From Sedimentitalea sp042687825 (lineage in GTDB: Bacteria; Pseudomonadota; Alphaproteobacteria; Rhodobacterales; Rhodobacteraceae), in contig NZ_JBHUQE010000008.1 of NCBI RefSeq assembly GCF_042687825.1, positions 62,001 to 126,000 of the forward strand: a stretch of DNA of 64,000 nt, given 5' to 3'. The stretch's first letter is position 1, and the number at the start of each line of letters is the position of its first letter. Below, one piece after another: positions 43,842 through 52,517 of this stretch. Below the pieces are notes generated by a model. That model searched no databases. It was given only the letters and a program-made list of their open reading frames with translations, and had not been told where the DNA came from. Made by a program: the position numbers and the translations under genes.

Positions 43842-44906
43842 ATGAAACCAGCAAGACCCCTTCTGATCCGGGCGGTGACACTGGCCTTTGCGCTTGTGGG
43901 CCTGCTGTCGCCCGCGCAAGCGCAGGAATTCCAAAAGAACATCCTGACCGGCGGCCCCAGCGGAACCTATATCCAGTTCGGGCGCAATATCAGCGAACAG
44001 GCCGCGAAATGCGGCGTCACCCTGAACGTGCAGGAAAGCGCCGGCTCGCTGGAGAACTTTCTGGGCGTGCGCAAGCGCCGTCATACCCAGCTGGGGATCG
44101 TCCAGTCCGACGTGCTGGAATATCTCAAGACCTTTGCCGCCGACGATCCCAGCGTGGCGCGGGCCATCCGCGGCGTCCGCATCGCCTTTCCTCTCTATAA
44201 CGAAGAGGTGCATATCCTGGCCCGCCGCGAGCTGAACGGGCTGGCGGATCTGGCCGGCCGCAAGGTCGCGATCGGTGTCGAGGACAGCGGCACCTTTCTG
44301 ACCGCCTCGCTGGTGCTGGATCTGGCCCAGATCGAACCGGCGGAACGCCTGACGATCAATGCGGAATCTTCCCTGACGGCCTTGCTGGCCGGCGAGATCG
44401 ACGCGTTCTTTTACGTCGCCGGGGCACCGACAAAGATCTTTCAGTCACCACAGATCGACGCTCAGCGCTTTCACCTGCTGCCGATCAGCGATCCGACCCT
44501 GCAGGCGGTGTATCTGCCGGGCACGATCCCGGCCGGCTCGTATCCGTTCCAGCCGGACAAGGTGGATGTGATCGCGGTCAAGGCCGTTCTGATGACCTAT
44601 GAATACGACCCGCGGCGCAACTATTACCACCGGGCCAGTTGCAAGGCCGTGTCCGACATTTCCAATGTCATCGCCTCGCGTTTCGGCGAATTGCGCGCCA
44701 CCGGGCACCCCAAATGGCAACAGGTCGATCTGAACGATCTGCCCCCGGGCTGGAGCATCGGCGGCTGCGTCAATACCGGGCTGGCCGAAGACTATAGTCT
44801 GAGCTGCGAGGGGGATGCACCCGCTGCCGGCTCTGCGGCTTCGGCACCGGAAAGCCCGGCCAACTCGGCCTATCGCAAGCGGATCTGCGCCTCGATCGGC
44901 TGCTGA
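43842..44906 (+). CDS. TAXI-type periplasmic binding protein, orphan
   Basis: 354 residues with signal peptide MKPARPLLIRAVTLAFALVG and so on (cleavage near 27) and the TAXI pattern: LTGGPSGTYIQFGRNISEQ at the mature N-terminus, AGSLENFLGV, LGIVQSDVLEY, GVEDSGTFLTASLVLD and EIDAFFYVAGAP. TAXI proteins feed TRAP transporters, but no DctQM-like gene is nearby. The C-terminal 90 residues add several cysteines and a Ser/Ala-rich tail. It may be a ligand sensor for the adjacent coiled-coil protein. Strong terminator follows. Confidence 0.85.
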   Translation: MKPARPLLIRAVTLAFALVGLLSPAQAQEFQKNILTGGPSGTYIQFGRNISEQAAKCGVTLNVQESAGSLENFLGVRKRRHTQLGIVQSDVLEYLKTFAADDPSVARAIRGVRIAFPLYNEEVHILARRELNGLADLAGRKVAIGVEDSGTFLTASLVLDLAQIEPAERLTINAESSLTALLAGEIDAFFYVAGAPTKIFQSPQIDAQRFHLLPISDPTLQAVYLPGTIPAGSYPFQPDKVDVIAVKAVLMTYEYDPRRNYYHRASCKAVSDISNVIASRFGELRATGHPKWQQVDLNDLPPGWSIGGCVNTGLAEDYSLSCEGDAPAAGSAASAPESPANSAYRKRICASIGC

Positions 44907-44936
44907 CGAAACGCCGCCCCGGGTGGCGTTGCATTG

Positions 44937-44972
44937 AAATCGCAGGGGCCGCCGGGCGCCTGCGATTTTTTC
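44937..44972 (+). terminator. Rho-independent terminator after the TAXI gene
   Basis: Ten-bp stem AAATCGCAGG / CCTGCGATTT (arms 44937-44946 and 44959-44968) with a 12-nt loop and a T-tract. It closes the coiled-coil/TAXI transcript 30 nt after the stop. Confidence 0.88.
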
Positions 44973-45004
44973 GTGTCGGCCTGGCGGCGGCACGCCGGCG
45001 CCGG

Positions 45005-47563
45005 TCAATCGGTTCGGGTTTCCCTGTCGGGCGCAGCCAGCGTGACGGTGATGTCCCCCGGCAGCGGCACCTCTGAATCAGGGGAACTGGCCGAAACGCG
45101 TTCGGCTCTTGCGTCGCTACCGATCAGGCCGGCGATACGCTGGGCGGCCATTCTGTCGGCCTCGTAGGTATATCCGATGACAATGGCATTGTCGGCACCG
45201 CCGGTCGCCGGACTCTGACGGGCGGCAAAGGCGATGCCTGCAGCGCCCAGCGCCTCGGTCACCGCCGCGACCCGATCTTCGGCCATGCCGGCGGGCACCG
45301 CCAGATCGACGCGCGGCATCAGACCCGTGGGACCCTCTGGCGCTGGCAGTTCCACTACCCCAAGGCCGCGCCATTCCGACACGGCGGACCGACCGGTTGC
45401 CGGATCGGCGGCCACGACCCGCCACATCTGCGCCGCGCCAAGATCCGGCAGGCGCAGGGCGGAAAGGGCCTGCGGTGGCAATCGGCGCAGCGGTGCGTCA
45501 GCACCCGGGGCCAGTTCCAGCACATAGACCGCCGGATCAGCGCCCGTGCCGCTGGACCAGACGAACTCGCCGCCGCCATCCGGCGCGATGCTGGCCGCCA
45601 ACAGCCGAGGTGCGGTCAGTTCGCCGCCCTGTTCGGGCGCGCCAAGTGCCGCCAGACGCCGCCTGGCGCTGCGCACCGAAGGGCTGGCCAACTCGTACCA
45701 GGCCCGCGCCAGCGCCAGATCGCGCGGCACGCCGACGCCGGATTCGTGGATCTGGCCCAGGTAATAGGCGGCCTGGGCCTGCCCGCGCAGGGCCGCACGG
45801 GCAAATCCGACCACCGCCGCTGGATCGGTCGGAAGCGTGCTCAGCGCCTGCTGCAACAACGCCGCCCCGTCGTCCGAACTCTCGGGGTCGGTTTCAATGG
45901 CCTGACGCTGCGGTGCCTCGGCGGACGGGGGGGCCGGCTCCTTGGCGGCGGGGGCCGCGACGGCAGCGACCTTGGCGGCCTGTTCCACAGCGGCCTCGGG
46001 CGTTGCCACATCCGTGCTGTCGCGCACAGGAACAACCGGGCCGGATGCCGCATCACCGGCCGGGATATGCGGTGATTGCAACAATCGCGGCACGCCATAG
46101 GCACCGGCGGCGGCCAGAACCAGCAGGGCAGCGTAAAGCGGCCTGCGCCCCGCGCCCCAGCGCCGGCCCGTTTCAGGCGATGCCGCCGCCGAGGCCGGTT
46201 CAGCCATTGCGGCGGGGTCGGTTCCATCGCCCGGATCAGAAGAAGCGTCAGCGGGACCCGGATCGGCTGTCGCCAGCGTTGCATCCAACCGCAACGGCGC
46301 AACGGCGGCCGTCGCCTTTTCGTCCGGCGCGGACGCGGATGGCGACGGGTCGGGCGGCTGTGGATCCGTTTTTCCCTCGGTGCCGATTGCCGGCTCTGAT
46401 GCCTCGGCAGCGGCGCGTTTGGCGACCGTGTCCCAGCGCGCCAGCGACCGGGCCATCAGGGATTCCAGGAGCTGCGCCTCGTCCGCCTCCTCTTCGCCTG
46501 TTGCCTTTTTCGATTGCGCGGGGGGCGGTTCCGGCGCCGCGTCGGGTTTGACGGCGTCTGGTTCGGCCGACGCCACCACCGGTTCCGGCGCGCTGGTGTC
46601 CGTGGACAGCACTGAGTCAAATTGTGGCAACCCGGACACCAGTCGGAAGCGATGCGTCCCGCGCCCCTTGCCACCCGTCCCCGGCGCCGGGCCGGGATCT
46701 GTGGTTACCACCGCCGGATCCGCGTCGGACCGGCTGAGCGGCATCGGCAGATGCGCCATCATGCCGCTTTCGGCGGCTTCCTGCAGGAATGTCTCGAGAT
46801 ACGCGCCGTCGATCCGCTTGATCCCGTCGCCATAGGCCGCCACCAGCGCCAGTTCGCAGATCACGTTGATCAGCCGCGGCACCCCGCCCGCGGCCACGTG
46901 GATCTGGTCCAGCGCGGCCTCGTCGAAAATCTCGTCGGTGCAGCCGGCGACCCGGAGGCGATGGCGGATATAGTCGCGGCTATCCTCTTGCGACATCGCG
47001 CCCAGATGAAAGGCGGCGCCGACGCGCTGGGCGATCTGGCGGTTGTTGTGCTGCTGCAGCCGGTCGCGCAGCTGCGGCTGGCCCACCAGGAACAGCATCA
47101 GCAGGGAATCCTTGCCCGCATTGATATTGGTCAGCATGCGCAGCTGTTCCAGATCCTCATCCGAAACGTTCTGCGCCTCGTCCACGATCAGAACGCAGCG
47201 CCGTCCGGCGGCGTATTCCGCCACCACGAAATCCTGGAACCGGCGGAACTGGGCAACCTCGGAGCCCGACGTGTCAAGGTCATAGGCATTCAGAATCCAC
47301 TGATACAGCCCATCCATTCCGCTCCAGAAATTCGAGATCAGACCGATGGTCATGTCCTCGGGGGCCTCGGTCAGAAATTGCTGCAGCAAGGTGGTCTTGC
47401 CGGTTCCGACATCGCCAGTCACGACGGTGATCGGCACCAGCTGTTCGATGCCAAAGGCCAGGATGCTGGCGGCGCGCCGGTGTTGTTTGTTCCAATAGAT
47501 AAAGGCCGGATCCGGCGTGATCTTGAACGGTTGAATGTCAAAGCCGAAAAACGAATTATACAT
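45005..47563 (-). CDS. ExeA-like AAA ATPase with TM and Sel1-like region
   Basis: 852 residues. Residues 1-265 form an ExeA/MshM-type AAA domain starting MYNSFFGFDIQPFKITPDP, with Walker A GDVGTGKT (50-57) and Walker B VLIVDEAQ (124-131). A Pro/Ala/Asp-rich linker leads to one TM (about 475-495). The periplasmic part has a Sel1-like repeat (about 596-628, AAYYLGQIHESGVGVPRDLA) and a C-terminal alpha/beta region. ExeA has a peptidoglycan-binding domain at this place; here it is replaced. Convergent with the TAXI gene; role unknown. Confidence 0.85.
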   Translation of the reverse strand: MYNSFFGFDIQPFKITPDPAFIYWNKQHRRAASILAFGIEQLVPITVVTGDVGTGKTTLLQQFLTEAPEDMTIGLISNFWSGMDGLYQWILNAYDLDTSGSEVAQFRRFQDFVVAEYAAGRRCVLIVDEAQNVSDEDLEQLRMLTNINAGKDSLLMLFLVGQPQLRDRLQQHNNRQIAQRVGAAFHLGAMSQEDSRDYIRHRLRVAGCTDEIFDEAALDQIHVAAGGVPRLINVICELALVAAYGDGIKRIDGAYLETFLQEAAESGMMAHLPMPLSRSDADPAVVTTDPGPAPGTGGKGRGTHRFRLVSGLPQFDSVLSTDTSAPEPVVASAEPDAVKPDAAPEPPPAQSKKATGEEEADEAQLLESLMARSLARWDTVAKRAAAEASEPAIGTEGKTDPQPPDPSPSASAPDEKATAAVAPLRLDATLATADPGPADASSDPGDGTDPAAMAEPASAAASPETGRRWGAGRRPLYAALLVLAAAGAYGVPRLLQSPHIPAGDAASGPVVPVRDSTDVATPEAAVEQAAKVAAVAAPAAKEPAPPSAEAPQRQAIETDPESSDDGAALLQQALSTLPTDPAAVVGFARAALRGQAQAAYYLGQIHESGVGVPRDLALARAWYELASPSVRSARRRLAALGAPEQGGELTAPRLLAASIAPDGGGEFVWSSGTGADPAVYVLELAPGADAPLRRLPPQALSALRLPDLGAAQMWRVVAADPATGRSAVSEWRGLGVVELPAPEGPTGLMPRVDLAVPAGMAEDRVAAVTEALGAAGIAFAARQSPATGGADNAIVIGYTYEADRMAAQRIAGLIGSDARAERVSASSPDSEVPLPGDITVTLAAPDRETRTD

Positions 47564-47741
47564 GGCTGAAATCCGGCAACCCGTGTGAAAACCATACTCC
47601 TGCGGCAAAACGCCGAACGCGCCGAGGCGTGCGCCGCCGCACAGTTCGCTCCGGCACCATGTCCCGGAGCGATCCCATCGGGTTCAGGTTAGCAATCACA
47701 CCGGGCAAAGACAATCGACGCGCAACCGCGGTCCGGACCGG

Positions 47742-48623
47742 TCAGCCCGACCCGGCCGGCTCGGGGGCGGCTGCCATCGCCGCCAGCCCTTCGCGATAGG
47801 TCGGATAGATCAGCCGAATGCCCAGTTCACGCTTGATACGGTCGTTGCGCACCCGCTTGCTCTCGGCGTAAAAACTGCGCGCCAGCGGCGTCATGTCGGC
47901 CTGCTCGAAGGGGATCGCCGGCGGCACCGGACGGGACAGCAGACGCGCAGCATGGGCGATGACCTCTTGCGGCGGTGCCGGATCGTCGTCGCAAAGATTG
48001 TACACCGCCCCCGGATCAGGCCGGTCGATCGAGGCCAGCAGCGTCTGGGCGATGTCCTCGACATGGATGCGGGAAAACACCTGGCCGGGCTTGATGATCC
48101 GCCGCGCCGTGCCGTTGCGGACCTTGGCAAAAGGGCCGCGACCCGGCCCGTAGATGCCCGCCAGACGAAAGATGTGCAGCGGCAGGCCCGGCACCGCGGC
48201 CCAGGCCTCTTCGGCGGCCTTGCGCCACTGGCCGCGCAGGGTGCCGGGGGTCAGCGGCGTTGTTTCGTCGACCCAACCGCCCTGATGGTCGCCATAAACA
48301 CCGGTGGTCGACAGATATCCGGCCCAGCGCAGGCGGGGCGCCCGGTCCTCGATCTGAGCTCGCAAACGGGTCAGAACCGGATCGCCACCCCGGCCCGGCG
48401 CGATCGAAACCAGAAGCTCGGTCGCCTCGGCCAGCGCCGCCAGGACGGGGGCCGGGTCCGTTTCAGCAGGAAACAACAGCGGCTCGGCCCCCGAGTCGCG
48501 CAGCGGCTGCGCCGTGTCGGCGCTGCGCGTGGTGCCGATGACGCGCCAGCCCCGCGGCACCAGCAGCCGGGACAGCGCCTGTGCGGAATAGCCATGCCCG
48601 AAGGAAAGCAGAATTCGTGTCAT
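47742..48623 (-). CDS. NAD-dependent epimerase/SDR-like protein (YeeZ-like)
   Basis: Extended SDR of 293 residues. A short N-terminal nucleotide-binding stretch (ILLSFGHGYSAQALSRLL) departs from the usual GxxGxxG. YLSTTGVYGDHQGGWVDE, LHIFRLAGIYGPGRGP and FSRIHVEDIAQTLLASI are the expected epimerase motifs. The family resembles YeeZ, whose substrate is not established. The ATG at 48623 is adopted because the Rossmann strand starts there. Confidence 0.82.
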   Translation of the reverse strand: MTRILLSFGHGYSAQALSRLLVPRGWRVIGTTRSADTAQPLRDSGAEPLLFPAETDPAPVLAALAEATELLVSIAPGRGGDPVLTRLRAQIEDRAPRLRWAGYLSTTGVYGDHQGGWVDETTPLTPGTLRGQWRKAAEEAWAAVPGLPLHIFRLAGIYGPGRGPFAKVRNGTARRIIKPGQVFSRIHVEDIAQTLLASIDRPDPGAVYNLCDDDPAPPQEVIAHAARLLSRPVPPAIPFEQADMTPLARSFYAESKRVRNDRIKRELGIRLIYPTYREGLAAMAAAPEPAGSG

Positions 48624-48757
48624 GCCCCTAGTTTGGCCGCGTGGCCGGCAATTACAAGGCCCATACACATCCCAGCCAGCCGGGTCTGGGCGTGGCATTC
48701 CGACGCCGGTTTCCAACGTCGCTTGATCGAATCCCGGAAACCGCCTTTGATTGACGC

Positions 48758-49390
48758 ATGAATAATGACACACCCAACCTGAAATCCGCCTATGCGATGA
48801 AGACGCCGCAGGACTCAAAGCGGCTCTATGCCGAATGGGCCGGCGACTATGACACCTCCTTTGCCGCGCGCGAGGATTATCAGCTGCACATCCGTGTCGC
48901 CCGCGCCTTTGTCGCAGCGGGTGGGCAGGGCCCGGTTCTGGACGTGGGGGCCGGCACGGGGTTATGCGGCGCGATCCTGGCTGATCTGGGCGTCGGTCCG
49001 ATCGATGCCACCGACATCAGCACCGAAATGCTGGATCGGGCAATGCGCAAAGACATCTACCGCGATGCCATCGAAGCCGATCTGAATATCGGCATTCCGG
49101 CCCCGCCCGACAGCTATTCCGGCATCGTGTCTTCGGGCACGTTCACCTTTGGCCATGTCGGCCCCGACGGCATCGACGCGCTGTTGCGGGTGGCGCGGCA
49201 TGGTGCCCTGTTCGCCCTGTCGATCAACGCCCGGTATTATGAACAGGCCGGGTTCGCCGCGCGGTTCGAAACCCTGTTGCAGGGCCGGATCCATTCGCTG
49301 ACCCTGCGCGAAACCCGCATCTATGGCGATCTGGCCACCGGCGAGAACAAGGACGACATCGCGTTGATTGCGCTGTTCGAAAAAGACTGA
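48758..49390 (+). CDS. Class I SAM-dependent methyltransferase
   Basis: Rossmann-fold methyltransferase of 210 residues. The SAM motif is VLDVGAGTGLCGAIL near residue 60-74, with IDATDISTEMLDRA as motif II and the later FGHVGPDGIDALLRV typical of the DREV/Williams-Beuren-type group. The substrate is unknown. It is divergent from the YeeZ-like gene. Confidence 0.87.
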   Translation: MNNDTPNLKSAYAMKTPQDSKRLYAEWAGDYDTSFAAREDYQLHIRVARAFVAAGGQGPVLDVGAGTGLCGAILADLGVGPIDATDISTEMLDRAMRKDIYRDAIEADLNIGIPAPPDSYSGIVSSGTFTFGHVGPDGIDALLRVARHGALFALSINARYYEQAGFAARFETLLQGRIHSLTLRETRIYGDLATGENKDDIALIALFEKD

Positions 49391-49433
49391 CCGCATCGCC
49401 CTGAACCGGCCACGGCATGGTTGGTCTTGGCGA

Positions 49434-50225
49434 TCAGCGACCCTTCCAGACCGGATCGCGTTTTTCGGCAAAGGCCCGGGCACCCTCCAGCTGGTCCTCG
49501 GACGCATAGAGCACATCGACGCTGCGCAGCTGACGTCCGGTGATCCGGTTCATCGCATCCTGAAATCCGGAATCTTCGGCGTCTCGGACGATCTCCTTGA
49601 TGGCGGCGTAGACCAGAGGCGGACCACCGGCCAGCAGCCGCGCCAGTTCCCAGGCCCGCTGCATCAGCCGGGCGGCGGGCAAGATTTCATTGACCAGCCC
49701 CCAGCGATGCGCCTCGTCGGCGTCAAACCAGCGCCCGGTCAGCAGCAATTCCATGGCGATGTGATAGGGGATGCGCTTGGGCAATTTGATGCTGGCGGCA
49801 TCCGCCACCGTGCCCGAGCGGATCTCGGGCAGGGCAAAGGTGGCGTGATCGGCCGCCAGGATCAAGTCGGCGCTCAGCGCCAGTTCCAGCCCGCCGCCAC
49901 AGGCAATACCGTTCACGGCGGCAATCACCGGCTTGTTCATGTCGCGCAATTCCTGCAGCCCGCCAAACCCGCCGACCCCGTAATCGCCATCGACCGCATC
50001 GCCCCCGGCCGCCGCCTTCAGATCCCATCCCGGGCAAAAAAACCGGTCGCCCGCGCCAGTCAGGATGGCAACGCGCAGGTCGGGATCGTCGCGAAACGCG
50101 CGGAACGCCTCGCCCATGATCCGGCTGGTCTGCAGATCGATGGCATTGGCCTTGGGACGATCCAGCGTCACCTGCAGGATCGCGCCGTCGCGCCGGGTCT
50201 GGATCGGAGACGTTTGCGTGTTCAT
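49434..50225 (-). CDS. caiD: Carnitinyl-CoA dehydratase
   Basis: Crotonase of 263 residues very close in memory to E. coli CaiD, which interconverts L-carnitinyl-CoA and crotonobetainyl-CoA. Shared stretches include LDRPKANAID, RVAILTGAGDRFF, GWDLKAAA, and the C-terminal EGARAFAEKRDPVWKGR. Both hydratase Glu positions are intact (GGLELAL and ALPEI), unlike the other crotonase in this window. Its ATG overlaps the acyl-CoA ligase stop by 4 nt. Confidence 0.9.
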   Translation of the reverse strand: MNTQTSPIQTRRDGAILQVTLDRPKANAIDLQTSRIMGEAFRAFRDDPDLRVAILTGAGDRFFCPGWDLKAAAGGDAVDGDYGVGGFGGLQELRDMNKPVIAAVNGIACGGGLELALSADLILAADHATFALPEIRSGTVADAASIKLPKRIPYHIAMELLLTGRWFDADEAHRWGLVNEILPAARLMQRAWELARLLAGGPPLVYAAIKEIVRDAEDSGFQDAMNRITGRQLRSVDVLYASEDQLEGARAFAEKRDPVWKGR

Positions 50226-52246
50226 TCCTGTGCCTTTCTGATCAGCGCATCCACCGCAACCGCCCGGTCGGGCGTGCAGATCAGCGGGTTTATCTCAACT
50301 TCCCCGACGGTTTCGGCATTGGCAACCACATAGGATTGCACCGCCATCACCGCGCGCAGGATGGCCGGCATGTCTGCTGGCCGGCGTCCGCGATAGCCCT
50401 GCAGCAGTGGCGCGCATTGCAGGCGGTTCAGAGCCTCCTGAACCCGCGCGGGAGGGCTGGGCACCAGCAGGTGTACGCTGTCGCGCAAGATTTCCGTCAG
50501 AACACCGCCTGCGCCCAGCGTCAGCACATAGCCATGGGCCGGATCGCGCACCACACCGACCAGCAGTTCGGCAACACCGTCCGGGACCATCTCTTCGATC
50601 AGAACTTCAGGCGAACCGATCTGACGGGCGGCACCGGGCAGGTCTTTGGGCTGCAACCCCAGTTGCACCGCGCCAAGGTCGGACTTGTGCGCCAGCCCAA
50701 CCCCCTTGAGCGCAAAGGGCGGCACCAAGCCCGCAACCGCCTCGGGCAGGGCGGCAGCGACACTGACGACGCGTCCGGCTGGAACCGTCAGACCATGTGC
50801 CGCCAATGCGGCTTTGGCCTCGGCCTCGCTCAGCACCAGATCCGGCTCGGATCGTCCGGGCAACAGCACCGGTGAGGGTGTATCGGCCGGCAGGACATGT
50901 GCGGCGGCCTCGGCGGCGGCCAGCGCCGCATGGAGCCCGGCCAGCGGCGCGACTCCCTGCGCCATCAGCTTTTGGGCTACCGGCTCGGGCATCAGCTCTG
51001 GCAGGCTGGCAACGACGGCAAAGGGGCGTTGTGTGTCCCGCCGCGCCCGGATGGCGGCCTGTGTCGCCGCCTCCCAGTCGCTGGCATCCGTGTGCGGATA
51101 GTCGACGATGCTGACCGTAAGGTCGATATCGCCGCCGGTCATCGCCGTCCAGGCGCGCGTCATCGCATCCGTGTTGCGCCAGATATAGGTATGATAATCT
51201 AGCGGGTTGGCCAGAGCGACCAGTGGCCCCAGCACCCGCCGCAAGGCCGATCTGCGGGCCGCCCCCAGCTTGGCAAAGCGCAGATCGCGCCCGGCGGCCA
51301 GATCCGCGATCAGGCTGGCCTCGCCCCCCGAACAGCTGATCGAAGCGATGCGGTTTCCGCCCAAGGGCCCGTAACAATGCAACAGTTTCAGCGTTTCGAT
51401 GAACTCGGGCAGGTCCGGCAGCCGGGCGATGCCCAGCCGGTCCAGAAAGGCCTGCGCGCCAGCATCGTCGCCGGCCAGCGACGCGGTGTGTGAAACCGTT
51501 GCCTGGCGCGCCTGTTCGGAGCGCCCGACCTTCAGCGTCACCAGCGGCACGCCGCGTTCCCGCGCCTTTTCTGCCAGACCCTCCCAGGCGCGCAGATCGC
51601 CGAACCCCTCGACATGCAACCCAATCGCCGTGACCCGGTCATCATCCAGCAAAGCCGCCGCCAGCTCCGCCTGGCCGGTCTGGGCCATGTTGCCGCAGGT
51701 CACCAGATAGGCAATCGGCAGCGCCCGTTTCTGCATGCTGAGATTGATCGCCATATTCGAAGACTGGGTCAGGATCGCCACGCCGCAAGGCACCGGGCGC
51801 ATGCCATGCTGATCCGGCCAGATCGCCGCCCGATCCAGGGCGTTCACAAACCCATAGCAATTGGGGCCCAACAGCGGCATCTCTCCCGCCGCCCGCACCA
51901 GTTGCGCCTGCAGGTCAGCGGCACCGCCATCCTCGGCCGCAGCCTCGCGAAAGCCGGATGCAAAACACACGGCACCCCCTGCCCCCAGCTCTGCCAGGGT
52001 CGCAACCGTATCGACCGTCGCCCGGCGATTCACACCGACAAATGCCGCATCAATCGGTCCCGGCCAGTCCTGCAGGCACCGAACCGAGGGCAAGCCGGCA
52101 ATCCGTTTGCCATCCGGATGAACCCGAAAAATCTCCCCGGCATATCCGACCCGGCGCGCCGCCGCCATGATCGCGGCGCACCACGGCCCACCACCGACGA
52201 CGGCAACGCTGTGGGGGTTGAACAATCGTTTCAGATCCCGCGTCAT
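50222..52246 (-). CDS. NDP-forming acyl-CoA ligase (acetate-CoA ligase family)
   Basis: 674 residues. The N-terminal CoA-binding domain starts LFNPHSVAVVGGGPWCAAI, followed by the succinyl-CoA-ligase-like domains (LLGPNCYGFVN, VSHTASLAGDDAGAQAFL) and the ATP-grasp domain (LSEAEAKAALAAHGLTVPAG, EMVPDGVAELLVGV, VEINPLI). It should activate an acid to its CoA ester, here probably carnitine or crotonobetaine, given the coupled caiD and nearby acyl-CoA dehydrogenase. Actual substrate unproven. Confidence 0.88.
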   Translation of the reverse strand: MTRDLKRLFNPHSVAVVGGGPWCAAIMAAARRVGYAGEIFRVHPDGKRIAGLPSVRCLQDWPGPIDAAFVGVNRRATVDTVATLAELGAGGAVCFASGFREAAAEDGGAADLQAQLVRAAGEMPLLGPNCYGFVNALDRAAIWPDQHGMRPVPCGVAILTQSSNMAINLSMQKRALPIAYLVTCGNMAQTGQAELAAALLDDDRVTAIGLHVEGFGDLRAWEGLAEKARERGVPLVTLKVGRSEQARQATVSHTASLAGDDAGAQAFLDRLGIARLPDLPEFIETLKLLHCYGPLGGNRIASISCSGGEASLIADLAAGRDLRFAKLGAARRSALRRVLGPLVALANPLDYHTYIWRNTDAMTRAWTAMTGGDIDLTVSIVDYPHTDASDWEAATQAAIRARRDTQRPFAVVASLPELMPEPVAQKLMAQGVAPLAGLHAALAAAEAAAHVLPADTPSPVLLPGRSEPDLVLSEAEAKAALAAHGLTVPAGRVVSVAAALPEAVAGLVPPFALKGVGLAHKSDLGAVQLGLQPKDLPGAARQIGSPEVLIEEMVPDGVAELLVGVVRDPAHGYVLTLGAGGVLTEILRDSVHLLVPSPPARVQEALNRLQCAPLLQGYRGRRPADMPAILRAVMAVQSYVVANAETVGEVEINPLICTPDRAVAVDALIRKAQE

Positions 52247-52288
52247 GCCAGCGACTCGCTTGAATTCACGTGTCGCATGCCTCCGGCA

Positions 52289-52312
52289 GGGATATTTTCG
52301 GCAAGAGGAAAA
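52289..52312 (+). repeat. 24-nt repeat, left copy
   Basis: GGGATATTT, three variable bases, then GCAAGAGGAAAA. It pairs with an inverted copy at 52432-52455 (21 of 24 positions equal). It lies just upstream of the acyl-CoA ligase start. Confidence 0.7.
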
Positions 52313-52431
52313 CACGATTTATTAACTTCAGAACGCCATCCTGCCTGCACGGTACAGGCGGGGACGCCGATGACCGTGCAAGGGGAAAAGGCCAACCCTT
52401 TTCCATGGGGGGCGGTCTGATAGCCGTCCCC

Positions 52432-52455
52432 TTTTCCTCTTGCGCCAAATATCCC
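52432..52455 (-). repeat. 24-nt repeat, right inverted copy
   Basis: Reverse-complement copy of the repeat at 52289, with 119 nt between the two. It is directly joined to the hairpin at 52463. Together they occupy most of the 271-bp gap between the acyl-CoA dehydrogenase and the ligase. Confidence 0.7.
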
Positions 52456-52462
52456 GGGGAGC

Positions 52463-52482
52463 GCGAGGGGCTGGCCCCTCGC
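52463..52482. repeat. Palindromic spacer element (copy B)
   Basis: Perfect 8-bp stem GCGAGGGG / CCCCTCGC with loop CTGG, flanked by CCCGGGGAGC. It resembles copy A at 30443 and lies 36 nt beyond the acyl-CoA dehydrogenase stop; no T-tract. Confidence 0.55.
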
Positions 52483-52517
52483 ATCCGTCGGATGGGCACA
52501 GCCCATTCGAAAACGCA

